From the NCBI GenBank assembly GCA_029747585.1, contig JAPEVF010000072.1, positions 59,880 to 123,879 of the forward strand: a DNA stretch of 64,000 bases. Reading direction: 5' to 3'. A program made the translations under genes and the position numbers. Below the pieces are notes generated by a model. That model made no database searches. It worked only from the letters and a program-made list of their open reading frames with translations, and was not told the origin of the DNA. This document shows positions 23,735 through 35,647 of the stretch, one piece after another. Position 1 is the first letter of the stretch. Each line of letters starts with the position of its first letter. This DNA is from Pleurotus djamor (Eukaryota; Basidiomycota; Agaricomycetes; Agaricales; Pleurotaceae).

Positions 23735-23858
23735 ATACATTGGTGGGAAGACACGGCATACACGAGGGCGCTTGGTGAGTTGGACGAATTGACAGATTTT
23801 GAACTTGTTCTATTTTGCTCATGTCTTCCACGTCCTGGCGCACTTGAAGAGCCACCAC

Positions 23859-26821
23859 ATGTCCATCCCATCCTCCGACGACCTGCGTGTCTGGCTCAAA
23901 CAACTCGTCGCTTCAAACACCTTTCTTCAAGTCGCTCCTTTCGCCGTCCTCTTCCTCTTCCCTCTCATCGTCCTCCGCCTCATCCAGCCAGCGCAACAAC
24001 TCGTATTTCTAGTCACAAACACAGTCGTCATGGTCCTTGAATCAATTGGAATACTTCCTTGGAACTGGGGCAGGAGTAGCAGTAGCTCGTCGAGCTCAAG
24101 GAGTCCCGACAAGCGCAAGTCCAAGAAGAAGCATCATCCGAGGACCAGAGCAGAGCAACTCGCTATGAATAAGAGTGAAAACGGTGAGGCCCTTTGTCTA
24201 CGCGGAGATGCCTTCAACTCACCCGTATGACCACCAGAAACCGACGACGATGCAGACTACTACCCTGGCCTCGTCAATATCTCTGGAACATACTGCTTCA
24301 TGAACTCGACGCTGCAGGTATAGTGCTCTTTCATATCACCCTCTTACGCTACAATCTGACTTTGATACCTTTCGTTTGATAGGCAATGGCATCGCTATCA
24401 TATTTGCAGCCTCAAATAGACACTATACACGAGAAAGCTGTGGAATTAGACGTTCCATCACCTGTCATAGATGCACTGCGTGACCTGTTCGACGGTATGT
24501 CGTATCATCTATCTATCGGGCTGCTCAAGTTCATTGCATAGGCAGAGCTGAATACACCACAGACCCACTCATCATCCCTACGCCCCCTTCAAATCATTCA
24601 AGCTCTCTCAGGCTCGAAGAGTAGGTCCAGCGCGCTACTCTCGTCCCGCGAACATCAAGACGCACAAGAACTCTTCCAACTGATCACTGAATGCCTGAAG
24701 AACGAAATCAGTGCTATTGACAAAGAGCGCAGCCGAGACCGTGGGTTTGGTAGTGCTCTATCTTTGTCCCCTGCCCTTTCGACTAGTCAGCACCTCTCAT
24801 CCTCCCAGTCCCAATCCCAATCGCTCTCTCAGGCGCCCCGACATCATCCGGTTCTAGAGGCAGGCGGAAGCAAATGGATCCGTCAGAGTGTTTTCGACGG
24901 TCTTACGGCTAACCGGAGGAGTTGTATGCAGTGTGGGTATACGGAGGCCGTTATGCACTTTGCTTTCGACAGCTGGCAACTGAGTGTTCCGCACGTTGTA
25001 TGTTCCTCCGACGTCATCTCCTCTTCTCGGTCTCACACGTCTATCTTTACCAGGCCAGGTGCTCTCTTGAAGAATGCCTTGATGAGTATACCCGTTTGGA
25101 GATCCTTCAGGACTGCATTTGTCGGAAGTGTTCCCTTCTGGCTACCCACAGGCGTTTAGTTACGGAATTGAAGACCTTGGAGGAAACACTGAAAGCCAGC
25201 ACGATCAGTGCGTCATCGCCAAATGGTCATGCTAGTAAAGCTTCCGCTGGATCGCACTTCACCAAATCGGGAGAGGCAAACGGGGATTCCCCCAAGAAAG
25301 CTACACCTTCCAAGAAGAGACGAGCGAAAGAAGTTGCTAAGATGGAGGCGCGAGTCCGACTCGCACTTGAGGAAGGGAGAATTGAGGACGATCTCAAAGA
25401 CGTGAGGATGGAGAAAGTGATGAGCAGAGCGTCATCCAAACAAGCTATGATTGCAAGGGTGAGTACTAAATGCACTCTTTTCGCCGTTGGAAGCATCCTC
25501 AAGCACGAAACTCACACTGGACTTGATATAGCCGCCGCCAGTCCTGGCACTTCATCTCAATCGTTCCTCCTTTGGTCATTACGCATCAAAGAACAATGCC
25601 TTTGTCGAATTTCCCGAAATCCTCGATCTTACGCCCTATACCACTTCTGGAAACCTCTCAACAGTCCCCTCAGTACCGATTTCAACGCCCGCTCCCTCAC
25701 TCCCCATTCAACTCGCTCTGCCACCACGCTCACGTACACCCACTCCCGCCGCCTACGAGAAAGTGCACGAAAGAGTTCTCTACCGTTTGAGTGCCGTCGT
25801 TTGTCACTACGGTAGTCACTCGTTTGGACACTACGTCTGCTACCGGAGGAGACCGCGGCCCAAATCCTCGAAAAGGAGATGGACGCCTCCAACGATATTG
25901 GACCCATTGTTTACGCGGCAGGACGATGCGGATGATGACGAAGTTGGTTCCAATCCTAAAAACGGGTCAGCTCGCCCCGACGACGATGATGAGCTCGAAT
26001 ATTTCGGCAAGCGAAACGAGATCGTTTGGGCTGACGAGGATCCATCAAATCATCGTCCTGGTCGAGGCTGGTTACGAATATCGGACGACTCGGTTCGCGA
26101 GTGTGGGATAGAGACGGTACTTCGTGAGGGATCTGGCGCGTTTATGCTCTATTACGAACGAATACGGTTTGCTCATACGAGTCCATATCCTTCAATGGCC
26201 ATTCGAAGGAAGACTTCTGTGGGTCCAGTCGAATTGGGTGCTGAGAGCACGATCAGTGTCCGACGAGACTATTCCCCTCGGAGCTCAGAGGAGACTTTGC
26301 GACCGGAATTGAGGACTTTGCAGTTGAATATGGTTAACGGAGTACTTCCTGAAGGTCACGGATCCATGCAGAGTTTGGTGAGCGAGGTTGGTGTTGGAGT
26401 GGCGAAAGGCAAATGTAAGGAGGACGACAATACGCTCAAAGGTCAGCCGGAGAATGGAACTGCTAGCCTCAACCTGGGAGCTTCTGGGTCACTGTCTATG
26501 TGGACTCCTGGTTCGTCACCGAGCACGGGACCGCGAGTTGTCAGGAGTGTTGCTGCTGGACGAGGAAGGAGTACGAGTGCAATACCCTCTTCTGACTCGG
26601 ACGCCTCTCGTACGACCGCATCACCGATACCCAATGGGTTAGTAGGGAAACCTTCCAGCCTCCCAATCAAAAAGCCACTCGGGGCGACATCCAAACCGTT
26701 GTCATCCAGTGCTCCATCCCCGTCCACTTCGTTTCCTAACGCCAGCTCCTCGGAGGAACTAAACTCATTGCTACCGTCACACCACCCTCCGCCCTCGCCC
26801 ATTGTTGGACTTCGGGCATAA
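23859..26821 (+). CDS. Ubiquitin-specific protease, UBP1-like, membrane-anchored
   Basis: Translation from 23859 (MSIPSSDDLRVWLKQL) gives a hydrophobic N-terminal stretch (APFAVLFLFPLIVLRLI, then LVFLVTNTVVMVLESIGIL), a basic linker, then a USP domain. The Cys box is GLVNISGTYCFMNSTLQAMA, with the catalytic Cys codon at about 24293. HQDAQELFQLI follows, then Cys pairs CMQCGYTEAV and CICRKC, which resemble the zinc finger in the fingers subdomain. The His box is YGSHSFGHYVCYRR, near 25815-25850. GWLRISDDSVRE and AFMLYYERI close the domain, followed by a long Ser/Pro-rich tail. At least five introns are present. Yeast Ubp1 and human USP30 have the same N-terminal anchor followed by a USP domain, suggesting an ER or mitochondrial membrane deubiquitinase. 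Product and active-site boxes are clear; organelle is inferred. Confidence 0.92.
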
Positions 26822-27292
26822 CAAGTACTTTATTCTAGAGATATTTGCCGTATACACCCCTCTTATTTTCAAGACCTGTAATGTATCGTTAGTCTTTGGT
26901 TGATTAGTTAGTCCGTAGTCGTTAGGTTTATCTTATGCTCTCGACACCCTGCTTTTGCCTATTGTTCGTCACGACGTTGAGGACGTGTGTATTGGGAACT
27001 CGGGTACAATGGAAGGGGATGAAGGTCCAGAAAAAGAAAAAATAAGGTGAATGCTAAAAGAGGGAACCTGCCGAAAACAATAATCAAAAAACCCATTTTC
27101 CTTCTCTTCCCGCCGCTTTGGAAAGCAACCGACCATCTATCCAATACATAGGTTCAACAGCGTGAATGAAAAGAATGAATTTCCATCGTCTTCAGTTTCC
27201 ATTTGATACTACAAGAAGTCGTGGCTTCGGTTAGGAACGATCGTCAAAGTCGTGAGAGAACGTTGACGTTGGGGGTCATGAGGGCAACTAGC
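26822..27292. other. Intergenic region between UBP1-like gene and small protein gene
   Basis: The interval lies between two convergent stops (26821 and 27293). It is A/T-rich around 26820-27080 with poly-A and poly-T stretches, consistent with 3' UTRs and cleavage sites. No coding exon was found. Confidence 0.5.
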
Positions 27293-27718
27293 TTAGTAGT
27301 AGATGCGGCGCTCGACGGTGCGGTGTCTGGGCTGAGGGCGGGTGTAGGAAATGGTGCGCTTGACGCGGGTGACGGTGGGATACCTGGGGGCTTGGTTAGC
27401 AGGGCAAATGATAGCACGTCCGGGAGACGTACCAGGCGTTGTAGATTTCTCCGGGTTGAAGTTGTACTTCGACTATTTGTCGGCCCTATAGCAGAGGATG
27501 AGGATGAATAGAGACTAAAGGCTCCGGGTGCACTTACAGCGTAGTCGACGTGCGTGCCAATGACGAGACCTTCTGTACGGCCGTAGCTACCGTGGTTGAC
27601 AGCGACGATGTCGCCGAGCTAAGTGGCGAGCACGTCGGTGAGGACGCCGAGGACTGAAGGTTAAAAAGCTGCTGCGACTTACGACAATCTCTTCAGATGA
27701 GCCAAAGACTGATGACAT
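27293..27718 (-). CDS. Small basic protein (~86 aa), SH3-barrel-like composition, function unknown
   Basis: This gene is too broken by introns to show as one frame. Exons on the minus strand join as MSSVFGSSEEIV, then LGDIVAVNHGSYGRTEGLVI and GTHVDYA, then GRQIVEVQLQPGEIYNA, then YPTVTRVKRTISYTRPQP and ending RRIYY. The first intron is about 27680-27622. Later ones begin with GTAAGT and GTACGT and end with TAG and CAG. The beta-rich, glycine-punctuated segment (GDIVxVxxGxxGRTEGLVIG) resembles small SH3-like, KOW or Tudor barrels, but I recognise no specific family. The C-terminus is strongly basic with many Tyr. All three junctions keep frame and have consensus ends, which argues it is a real gene. 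Confidence 0.65.
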
Positions 27719-28352
27719 TGTGTTTGAGGAGGAGGTCGCAGCAGAAGATGATCTTGAGGCGTTGGGAGAGGGAGTGGCGGAATGAAGAACGGATGGTGAG
27801 AGGGCGGAGGCTTTTATAGATTAGATGCGCATGTTTGCTGCCATCCATAAAACGCAAGGCTGGCAGCCTCGAGGCTGATCCGAATATTCCAATACAACCC
27901 TGCATATTATTTTTTGTTCCTTTTTTTNTTGNCGACAGCTACCATTGTGCCCATAACCGAACGTTGCCAAGTACGGCGAACAACACTCATTTCACCNATG
28001 TTTGACTATCGAGTTCCCCGTCGACCACCGAAGTACAAATGAGAGAGTAAACTCAAGCGTCAACGACAAACTCGGCGGACAATGGCCCCACTGTCCTTAT
28101 TACGTTACATCCACTAGTCGATGGCGGCATGGTAGCCTCGAGGCCTTCATTGTTCAGGCAGCGCAGGCAGTGTCAGGATGATGAGAGATGGACGTGTTTC
28201 GGTGATACAAGACTAGCGGAGGGTTGATATAGATAAAATCCGCATCGGCCANGCTCAAGCCATGCATNNATCTGCACGCGGCCTNNNNNNNNNNNNNNNN
28301 NNNNNNNNNNNNNNNNNNNNNNNNNTNNTATANACANGTTGTTATGATCCGA
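27719..28352. other. Intergenic region with assembly gap
   Basis: Upstream region of the small protein gene and downstream region of the beta-glucosidase gene. It contains a run of Ns at 28285-28325 (an assembly gap of unstated true length) and scattered single Ns. No coding exon was found in the readable part. Confidence 0.5.
28285..28325. other. Assembly gap (run of N)
   Basis: A continuous N run just downstream of the GH3 stop. Its real length and content are unknown. Confidence 0.95.
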
Positions 28353-31300
28353 TCANAATCCCGTCCAGGTGAACGTTTCTGCCAATTNCACTTCTCCCTT
28401 CAGNTTCATTTCAGTCGAAGAGGCCCCCACCAAGACCTCGAACTTGCCNGCNTCGGCAACCCAACTCATTNTNCGCTCGTCATAGAAGCTCAAGGCCTCT
28501 CTGTCCAATTCAACNGTAACNGTCTTCGCCTCNCCGGGCTCGAGAGCGACCTTGATGAATCCCTTGAGCTCTTTCAATGGACGGGGCAGCGAGGACTGAG
28601 GATCCGCAANGTANACNTGAGCGATTTCCCTCCCAGCGACAGNACCAGTGTTCTTGATGGTGAACTTGACTGAGAAAGTCGGCTCCTTGCCCGAAGAGAT
28701 CCCAGAAANNTCTAATCCAGAGTANTCGAATGTCGTNTANGAAAGNCCATGTCCGAANGCGAANAGAGGTTCTATCTTCTTGATNTCATGGCCNCTGTAA
28801 CCGACGAAGATTCCCTAGATGNCATGNGNGTAAGGANTNNANNCANNANANGNAGTCTGTGAGANTCACCTCATTGTAAAGGATTTTACCAAACTCTTGA
28901 CCTTTGTCNCCATACGAGGGGNAAGCNGGATTGTCCTCNAGACGNTTGCTNAGANGGGATNANCANACNNNGNTGNAGGNAAAGTANACAAGNAACGTAC
29001 GGGAANGTCAAGGANAGTTTACCCGAAGGNTTAACCTTACCNAANACAACNTCNGCCANTCCGTTNCCAAGCTCNTTACCGCCGTAGAANGCCTNTTTAT
29101 ANAGTNAGCACANCGTANGCGNANAATAANANCGANAANCTTTACCTGAAGTACTGTNGAAGCNTGTTCAATCCATGGCATAGCNACNGGAGCACCTGTT
29201 TGGTTTATGACGACNGTGTTCGGGTTGGCCTTGAGAATCTCAGTGACAAGTTCATTTGTCGCGCGNGGTANNCTGACTATCGTGTAAGCATGGTGATTGT
29301 AGATAAATAATGACGNACGTACTCGATGTGCGAGCGATCGAAGCCTTCACTCTCCCAACTGAGACTCAACGTAAGTCAAGCAAAAGNANCCNNNATNAGG
29401 TGGATTACGCACTCNTGACTGAGGCCGACGACGAGGACAACAACTAATNNTTNNNCNATCAATACCANCATCATNCCTAGAGTGANAANNCGCCTCACCA
29501 TCCGANTCAGCAGCCAATTTAGCAGCCTCTTGTATATCCTGCGTCCCATCACTCTTCCTGATACCTCCAAGCCTAATGCCACCACGGCATGTGAAGGGAC
29601 TACCACGAGACACGAAAGCAGCATTGCTNATTCGTATCTCNATGTCGTACGTCTTACCCGCTTCCAAGGGAACAACTTCTCTTTGTTCGATAGTACCCAN
29701 TCCGAAGAACGATTCGCCCTGAGCGGGGTCGTTGCTTAGGTTGATGGCGAGCTTCCCATCCACGAAGAGGTTGCCGGTTCCAGCGATGCTCAGGCCTAGT
29801 TCCCAGTCACCGCTTTCGTCTGGGGTGAATTTCGTGTGGTACTACGTAGGATGGAGATNAGAATGGGTCNAACCGGCTTAGAGGCAGANTGGCTCACTCT
29901 GATGTAGCAAAGCTCATTGACTTTCTCGTCATCCTAGTAAAATNTGNATGAACCAGAGCAACGACTTGATAGGATCCAAAACACTCACAACACCATCCGC
30001 CAAGAAGCAGTACGTGGACGCCGTAGGTACGTCCCAATCNTGANCAGCAAGCTCCTGCTGGAANTCCGGACTGGTAGAAAGGAAATCTTTAGATGGGCTC
30101 TCATTCCAGAACTGCATATGNGCTCCATCCTCCCCACCATGTTGCTTGATTGATCCATCAAGCAAAGGCAGACTGTTATGCGCAGAAGTTCCAAGGTGAT
30201 ACACTACTTCTGCTCCGATCTCTTGAGCAGCAGCGGTGAGACCTTCAAGGGGTGTGACCACATAAGATGAGCGCAACTGCGCAGATCCTCCACCAGAGGT
30301 CATTGCACGTTTAGCGTTCGGGCCAATTACAGCAATCTTTTTAGTGCCTTGCTTGATAGGGAGAACACCCTTGTCGTTCTTGAGGAGCACGGTGGCGTCA
30401 GCTGCAGCTGTGCGTAAGAGTTGTCGGAGCTCTGGAGTATCGACGCTTTCTTCGGGTGCGTTGAAGGGTACACCGGAATCTAAAGCGCGCTTGTATAACG
30501 CGAGGATCTAAGCAGAAGTCTCATGAGATGGGTCCAATTATCTGACATCGATTATTTAAGTGCATACCTTGCGTACTCGCTCGTCAATATCTGAAGGGAA
30601 CAGTTTTTCTGCGATGAGGAGACGTTCGACGGCTTTACCACGCATCACCGTTGGGCCACTGGGAANATATGTTCAGAGAGAGGAGACATGAGATGGACAA
30701 GATCAAACCCACGGCATCTCAATGTCCAGGCCAGCTTTTATNCTTTCNGCAGTACTGTAGACACCAATCCAGTCGCTGATGAGGGTACCTTTCGGGAAGG
30801 GAGTGACTCGTGAGGTTATGATACACCCAGAATGTTCATAGCACACCTTGGTAACCCCATTCCTTATAGAGGAGGTAATGAGTAAATGACAGGACAGCAT
30901 AGCATTAGGACAAGCGTACTCCTCGTAGGATGTCTACCAGAAGACGCGGATTTTCAGAGACATGAATACCGTTGACTCGATTATAGCTGAGCCATTCCAA
31001 GTATATGATCCTGACTATATCTCCGGACTGAGGACTTCGCTACTTACGCGGTCATCAACGCCCAAGGGTTAGACTTTTTGATGGCAATTTGGAAGGGCTT
31101 CAAGTAAATCTCGCGTAGGGCACGCTCGCTAACCTCGCCTATTTTCAGTGTACCAATGGGGTTCATCAGTCATGCAGCTTGAAAGCACTTACTGCTGATC
31201 GAAAACCTGGGATACCTCCGAGTGAGAGACCTTCCTNGAGAGTAATATTTGAAACACTGTACCGTTGGAATTCCTGGTCATTTGCAACGAAGTGCTTAAT

Positions 31301-31954
31301 AGTGGCAGANACACCCTTCGATTGCAGGCCGTTGATGTATGCAGCCGCGATGATACCGTTCAAATGCGGATCCTCAGCAAAGGACTCAAAGCTACGTCCA
31401 CCAAGAGGCGATCTTTGAGTATTGACCGTTGGGGCGAGGAGAATATGACATCCTGAAAAGGATTAGATATGATAGTTGAGTTTAAGTGGGTTTAGNCTGC
31501 ACCTTTTGCTCGGGATTCGTCACCGAGAGCTTCGCCCACCCTTCGGGCGAGGTCAATATCAAACGAAGAACCAAGCCCGGTGGAGGAGGGGAAACAACTC
31601 GAGGGGACACCATTGAAGACTGTAATGTCACTTTAGTCATCCCTTCAGTTGGACTATCCCACAGCTCACATTGAGAACCTCGAACACCGTTCGGACCTAA
31701 ACGGAGATATAAAGGTTGAGGCGAACAGAGTGGAACCACGAAGTGAATGCACGGACCATCACTCATACGCATCGAATGTAAGCCTGCCTCGGGTACAGCA
31801 TGGGTATTCCACCATCCCTAAGGCACCGTCGACCATCGTCAATCTACGAAGGAACGAAGGAGATCTGTGTACCTACCACGCCGCTGAGAAGTTTGATCTT
31901 GTCCCCAATAGGGATCTTCGCAAGTGTGGCCTCGATGTCAAATTCAGCAGCCAT
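28353..31954 (-). CDS. GH3 beta-glucosidase with PA14 insert, intracellular type
   Basis: The start at 31954 gives [20 protein letters not shown] with no signal peptide. The GH3 N-terminal barrel includes VRMSDGP-type sequence (MRMSDGP), [30 protein letters not shown] and [12 protein letters not shown]. The catalytic nucleophile lies in SDWIG (Asp codon 30772-30774). It is followed by [10 protein letters not shown]. The second domain contains [13 protein letters not shown] and [23 protein letters not shown]14 module at about 29860-29350 ([14 protein letters not shown], [25 protein letters not shown]) is inserted, then the C-terminal fibronectin-III-like domain with [15 protein letters not shown]. 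The family hydrolyses terminal beta-glucosides such as cellobiose. Many Ns and at least eight introns blur detail. The absence of a secretion signal suggests a cytosolic enzyme, probably for imported sugars. Confidence 0.9.
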
Positions 31955-32292
31955 ACGTCGTTATCTGGATAGTCAGAAGCAAGCAGTACGACCAAATCGC
32001 TCTAATCGCTTTTCGTTCACATGAGTATATATACCTTGAAGACGACCTGCGGAATAATCTCGGGAAGACAGCTCAGGTCGTGAGACCCTGTTGGATTGGG
32101 GAGCGACTTGGCCCTCAATCACGATAACTTGATCTCTACCGATCAGAGAGGCTACGAGGGAGGAGGACAGCCATCATGTGAACATCCATTCTCACTATAT
32201 GACATGGTTTTAGATGTTTCTTGTAAATTACAGCACGACCTGATATAGATAGTTAGCAGAGCGAGTTGGGGAAAGGCACGAACTTACTATCA
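31955..32292. other. Intergenic region between GH3 and eIF3f, with GH3 core promoter
   Basis: The interval contains the 5' region of the GH3 gene, with TATATATA at 32026-32033, about 75 bases upstream of the ATG at 31954. It also holds the 3' end of the eIF3f transcript. No coding exon was found. Confidence 0.5.
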
Positions 32293-33453
32293 CTATGATG
32301 TCACTAGAGCAAGTCTTGACGAGACCTCGGCTTGGGAGCGAACCAAGTTCGCAAGGTAAGAGAACATCAGGGTATCCTATGGAGCCCAAGCCCGTCAGAT
32401 TGGCACCGGCAAGGATATTAGCGAGGGCGTACCTGTAAGCTAGCATTGAAGCCGCCCTTCTCGAGGTCCTCCGTGCTAGCACCTAGGGTATCCATTAGGT
32501 ATTTTCCAACAGCGACGTCTCCCTCTATCTCTCCAGCGATTACGGCCCGAACATAAGTCAAGACACGATCTAACATGGCAGAGACCGACTCTATTGCTTT
32601 TTCCAAGACTTCAAAATCCGTCGTTGGTTGAGGTGTCGAGAGCGATGGGGAAGCAGCGGTTTGAGTGAGTAGATCCACTACGAGCGTTCGCAAGGTGAGG
32701 AGGTTGCACAGTATTGAAGAGAAGGTGGACTTACGTCCACTGCGTTCATGGGGATGGAACTTCAGTTCCACGGGGACGGGAGTGAAAACACAGTTTTCTG
32801 GTTTTGGGAAGACACCGATCGGCGAACTGAATCACTGTGAATGACTGAGACGATATGAGGGGAGGTATTGCAGACCTTATATGAGCCGTTACGCCAGGCT
32901 TTGAGTCTGGCTCAACACCGGTGTTCAAAGCGACGTGGATGGCAGGGTATGGCGCGGTCTCTTGCGAGTATAGATTTTGGATGAGAGCCGAGTAAGTGTT
33001 CAAGGTCGACCCAGTCGAATACCTTGATTATTGATGAATATGACGGTTGATAAAACAAGTCAACGGCAGACATACCATCCAACAATGACCTCCTTTGGGT
33101 TCACCTTGTGATGCAATTCGTACATCGTTTTGTGGTATTCCATGTCGACGCCGACTTGCTCACTAGTCTCGGTGTATAGCACAGCGAATGATGATTTGAC
33201 TTCTACGACATCTGAGTCTGTGCGTGTTCCAAGTAACGTCCCAATGACGCGATCTTGGGAATCCGTCCGTCGTAAGTAATGATCTAGAATCGAGAAGAGG
33301 GCGACAGGATGGATCGTGACCTGCGAAGGTGCGCGACTGCAATTTCTTTCAGAATTCCAGAAAAATTGGATTACATTTACAAGCTCACAGTGCAGCAGAG
33401 GCTGAGGCTGCCTTTTGGACGTGGATAGCGGACGAGGCGACACCGAGGGGCAT
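32293..33453 (-). CDS. Eukaryotic translation initiation factor 3 subunit F
   Basis: The start at 33453 ([14 protein letters not shown]) joins across an intron (consensus GTGAGC...TTGCAG near 33390-33340) to [20 protein letters not shown]. The MPN domain follows with [39 protein letters not shown] and [11 protein letters not shown]. The next exons give [20 protein letters not shown] and [11 protein letters not shown]. The C-terminal helices include [33 protein letters not shown] and [20 protein letters not shown]. The catalytic JAMM histidines are absent, as in other eIF3f proteins, so the domain is structural. eIF3f is part of the MPN/PCI core of eIF3 that holds the 40S subunit for initiation. 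It is divergent with TOM7, 125 bases between start codons. Confidence 0.93.
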
Positions 33454-33578
33454 TTTTTGAGGAGTAGAGGAGCGTGGACTCGAGCCTATAATTTTCTTGC
33501 GGAGTTTGAATCGCGTGCACGCCTCCGTTTCTTCTGCACCACCACCAACCTCGCCCAGCCTTTCTCTCCCAAAACAAA

Positions 33579-33901
33579 ATGCCTTCCGAAGAAACAAAGG
33601 TACGCTTCATACGCTCGGACTTTGAGAGCGCGAACTTACAGCGTCGTCGTTTTACAGGAAAGAATCAACAAGGCCGTTGACATTGGACGTGTATGTTTTG
33701 TCGTTTTCTCCCGACCAATAGAGTGGTTTGCCAACACCTTTTCAGACGGTTCTGCACTACTGCTGGATACCAATGATCATCTACGTTGGCTTCACCCGAA
33801 GCAATCCTCAACCCTCGTTAATCAAGTACGTCATTCCCAGTGCCTTTCCACATCGCATACTCACGGTTTGGCGGTGAAGACTCATTAGCCCCCTTGCATG
33901 A
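33579..33901 (+). CDS. TOM7: Mitochondrial import receptor subunit Tom7
   Basis: A tiny four-exon gene: 33579-33599, 33658-33690, 33746 to about 33827, and a last exon from about 33877 to the TGA at 33899-33901. Joined, it reads MPSEETK, ERINKAVDIGRTVLHYCWIP, MIIYVGFTRSNPQPSLIK, LISPLA, about 51 residues. It has a short charged N-terminus and one membrane helix. The pattern of ERI-x-K, HY-x-WIP and NLLSPLA-like ending fits Tom7, a tail-anchored modulator of the TOM complex in the outer mitochondrial membrane. All introns have GT...AG ends and maintain frame. No single frame shows this gene. Confidence 0.93.
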
Positions 33902-34604
33902 TATACCATAATGTATGAAACCCATAGTTAGACTTATTCGACGTGTGCAATTCCGGACCCGCCCAATGTGCTTGAAGAAGGAACAAACCGCGTGAACATA
34001 AGGTGAGCTTTGTGACCTCGGTCTCCGTTATGATTATCCTCCGTGGTTGTACGAAAGTACCCAACTCCACCCGGTCAACGTACATGGCAGCTTGGGGCGG
34101 TATGCTTGCATACACCCCTTGAGCTTAGGTGGATCTGTGGATTTTATCAGGCCAGATATGATGTTTCACCTTCGTTCCGTTCCTTTATACCTTGGAGAAA
34201 GCCAAGTACTTACCCAATCNGTTGGTAGGTCAGATAAAAACAAATCTAGAACGAACGATGTCTTTCTCGTCAGTATTGTTCGCCACTGTTCGCCACCATT
34301 TGAGACGGTAGACATTTAAGAACACGAGCTTTCTGTTTATACTGGGCAACCTATGCCCAATCCCGAAGCAGCGAAAACTGAAAACTGTCATCGATTCGTA
34401 GAAAGGATGCACGCGAAGCCCGATCCCGTTGTTCTCGCCACCTTCGAAGAGGCCTCGTTAAATAGGTCACACGCTACAAATCATTCATCGTTCGTATCAA
34501 AAACACATTGCTTATGTATAGAAGACCTTGGGAGTCCAACGGAGAAGTCAGTCCACTGGATAACACCATGATCCCTGGCTTCAACTTGATGTTGATATCT
34601 TGGT
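33902..34604. other. Intergenic region between TOM7 and hydrophobin 1
   Basis: About 700 bases between two convergent stops. Short open frames occur on both strands but none resembles a known protein or has splice-consistent continuation. Confidence 0.45.
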
Positions 34605-35058
34605 TTAGAGGTTAATGTTGATGGGACTGCAGCCCAAGTTGACTATGCCATCTAGAAACGGACCGTCAGTAATCAAGGGTGCAGAATGAGCAGAAAATCG
34701 TTGTCAAATGCTCACTGAAGCTGGTGTTGTCGCAACAGACTGTTTGTGCGTTGCTGGATGAGATAAGTGAGTAATTCTTCATAAGTGGAAGACGGCCAAA
34801 CACTTACCAAGAGGCACCTCCAGCTCCGATGACAGTGAGNGGGGAACAAGTGATGCCAACTAGGCCCGTGATATCTTGGACGACGATGCCCAACGCGGCA
34901 AGGATCCCGCTCGCTGTGGCGGACTTTGCGTCTTGGACGCTCTGGCAGCATTGGACCGGTCCAGTGCTGCATTGAGCACCATCGGTCCTGCGCTGGGCAG
35001 GTGTGGCGACCGCAAGGGTGGCAATAGCGGCGGCGACAAAAGCGGGCTTGAAGAACAT
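34605..35058 (-). CDS. Class I hydrophobin 1
   Basis: Three exons on the minus strand begin at 35058 with [20 protein letters not shown], a signal peptide. The mature part has the eight-cysteine pattern C-x6-CC ... C-x13-C-x5-CC ... [36 protein letters not shown], and [10 protein letters not shown] at the end. The Cys before NAQTV is split by intron 1 (TG|C); intron 2 splits Asn (A|AT). The stop is 34605-34607. Hydrophobins are secreted amphipathic proteins that coat aerial hyphae and fruiting bodies. Its leader is nearly identical to that of the second copy at 44115-44585, while the mature protein differs substantially. Confidence 0.94.
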
Positions 35059-35152
35059 GTTTAGAAAGGTTGAGAGCGAGGTTGAAGTAGCAGAGTAGTC
35101 AAAGGCAGATGTGTATCGCTGACTGGAGAATAGACAGCATATCCTAACGGTC

Positions 35153-35159
35153 TTTTATA
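35153..35159 (-). promoter_or_regulatory. TATA box of hydrophobin 1
   Basis: TATAAAA on the minus strand lies about 95 bases upstream of the ATG at 35058, the same distance as in the second hydrophobin gene. Confidence 0.6.
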
Positions 35160-35647
35160 CGTCTTCTTGATATTCCATTTCTCTCAATTCTCGCATTCCG
35201 TCGAGTTTTTCTGCGGTGGCGGTGAGCACTGGGAACGAATTTTCACCGTCATTGGTCAGGTTCGCAACACGACCGCGCAACGCTACAATGTGTGTCGAAG
35301 TGGAGCGGAGTGTATTATATTTCCGTATTCGTGGAGCGGGCAGGAAACTTCTGAAAGATGGGATCTTGNTTNAGACAATGCGCGAGGTGCCCTTACGGGG
35401 GTTGGGACTCGGAGCGTGGTAGAGGAATTGAGATCGGTGGGATTTTGCATCATTGCACACATGGGAAGTAGAACTCTGTCGGATAGATGGACGCTGTCAC
35501 AACCTATACGTGAATCAGCTCCAAGAACCCAACGATCTGGTCGGACGGTCGGTGGCTGAGAGGCTATTGGTTGAATGGAAAAGCCGAACANAGCGAATGT
35601 CATTATCGTTATTGGACAAACACAACAAATGATATATCATACATATA
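35160..35647. other. Intergenic region between hydrophobin 1 promoter and RNF220-like gene
   Basis: Upstream region of hydrophobin 1 and 3' region of the E3 ligase gene. No conserved coding exon was seen; open frames here are incidental. Confidence 0.45.

Noticed and set aside
33901..34604. Candidate ORFs between TOM7 and hydrophobin 1
   Set aside because: Short, overlapping on both strands and without conserved motifs; non-coding spacer.
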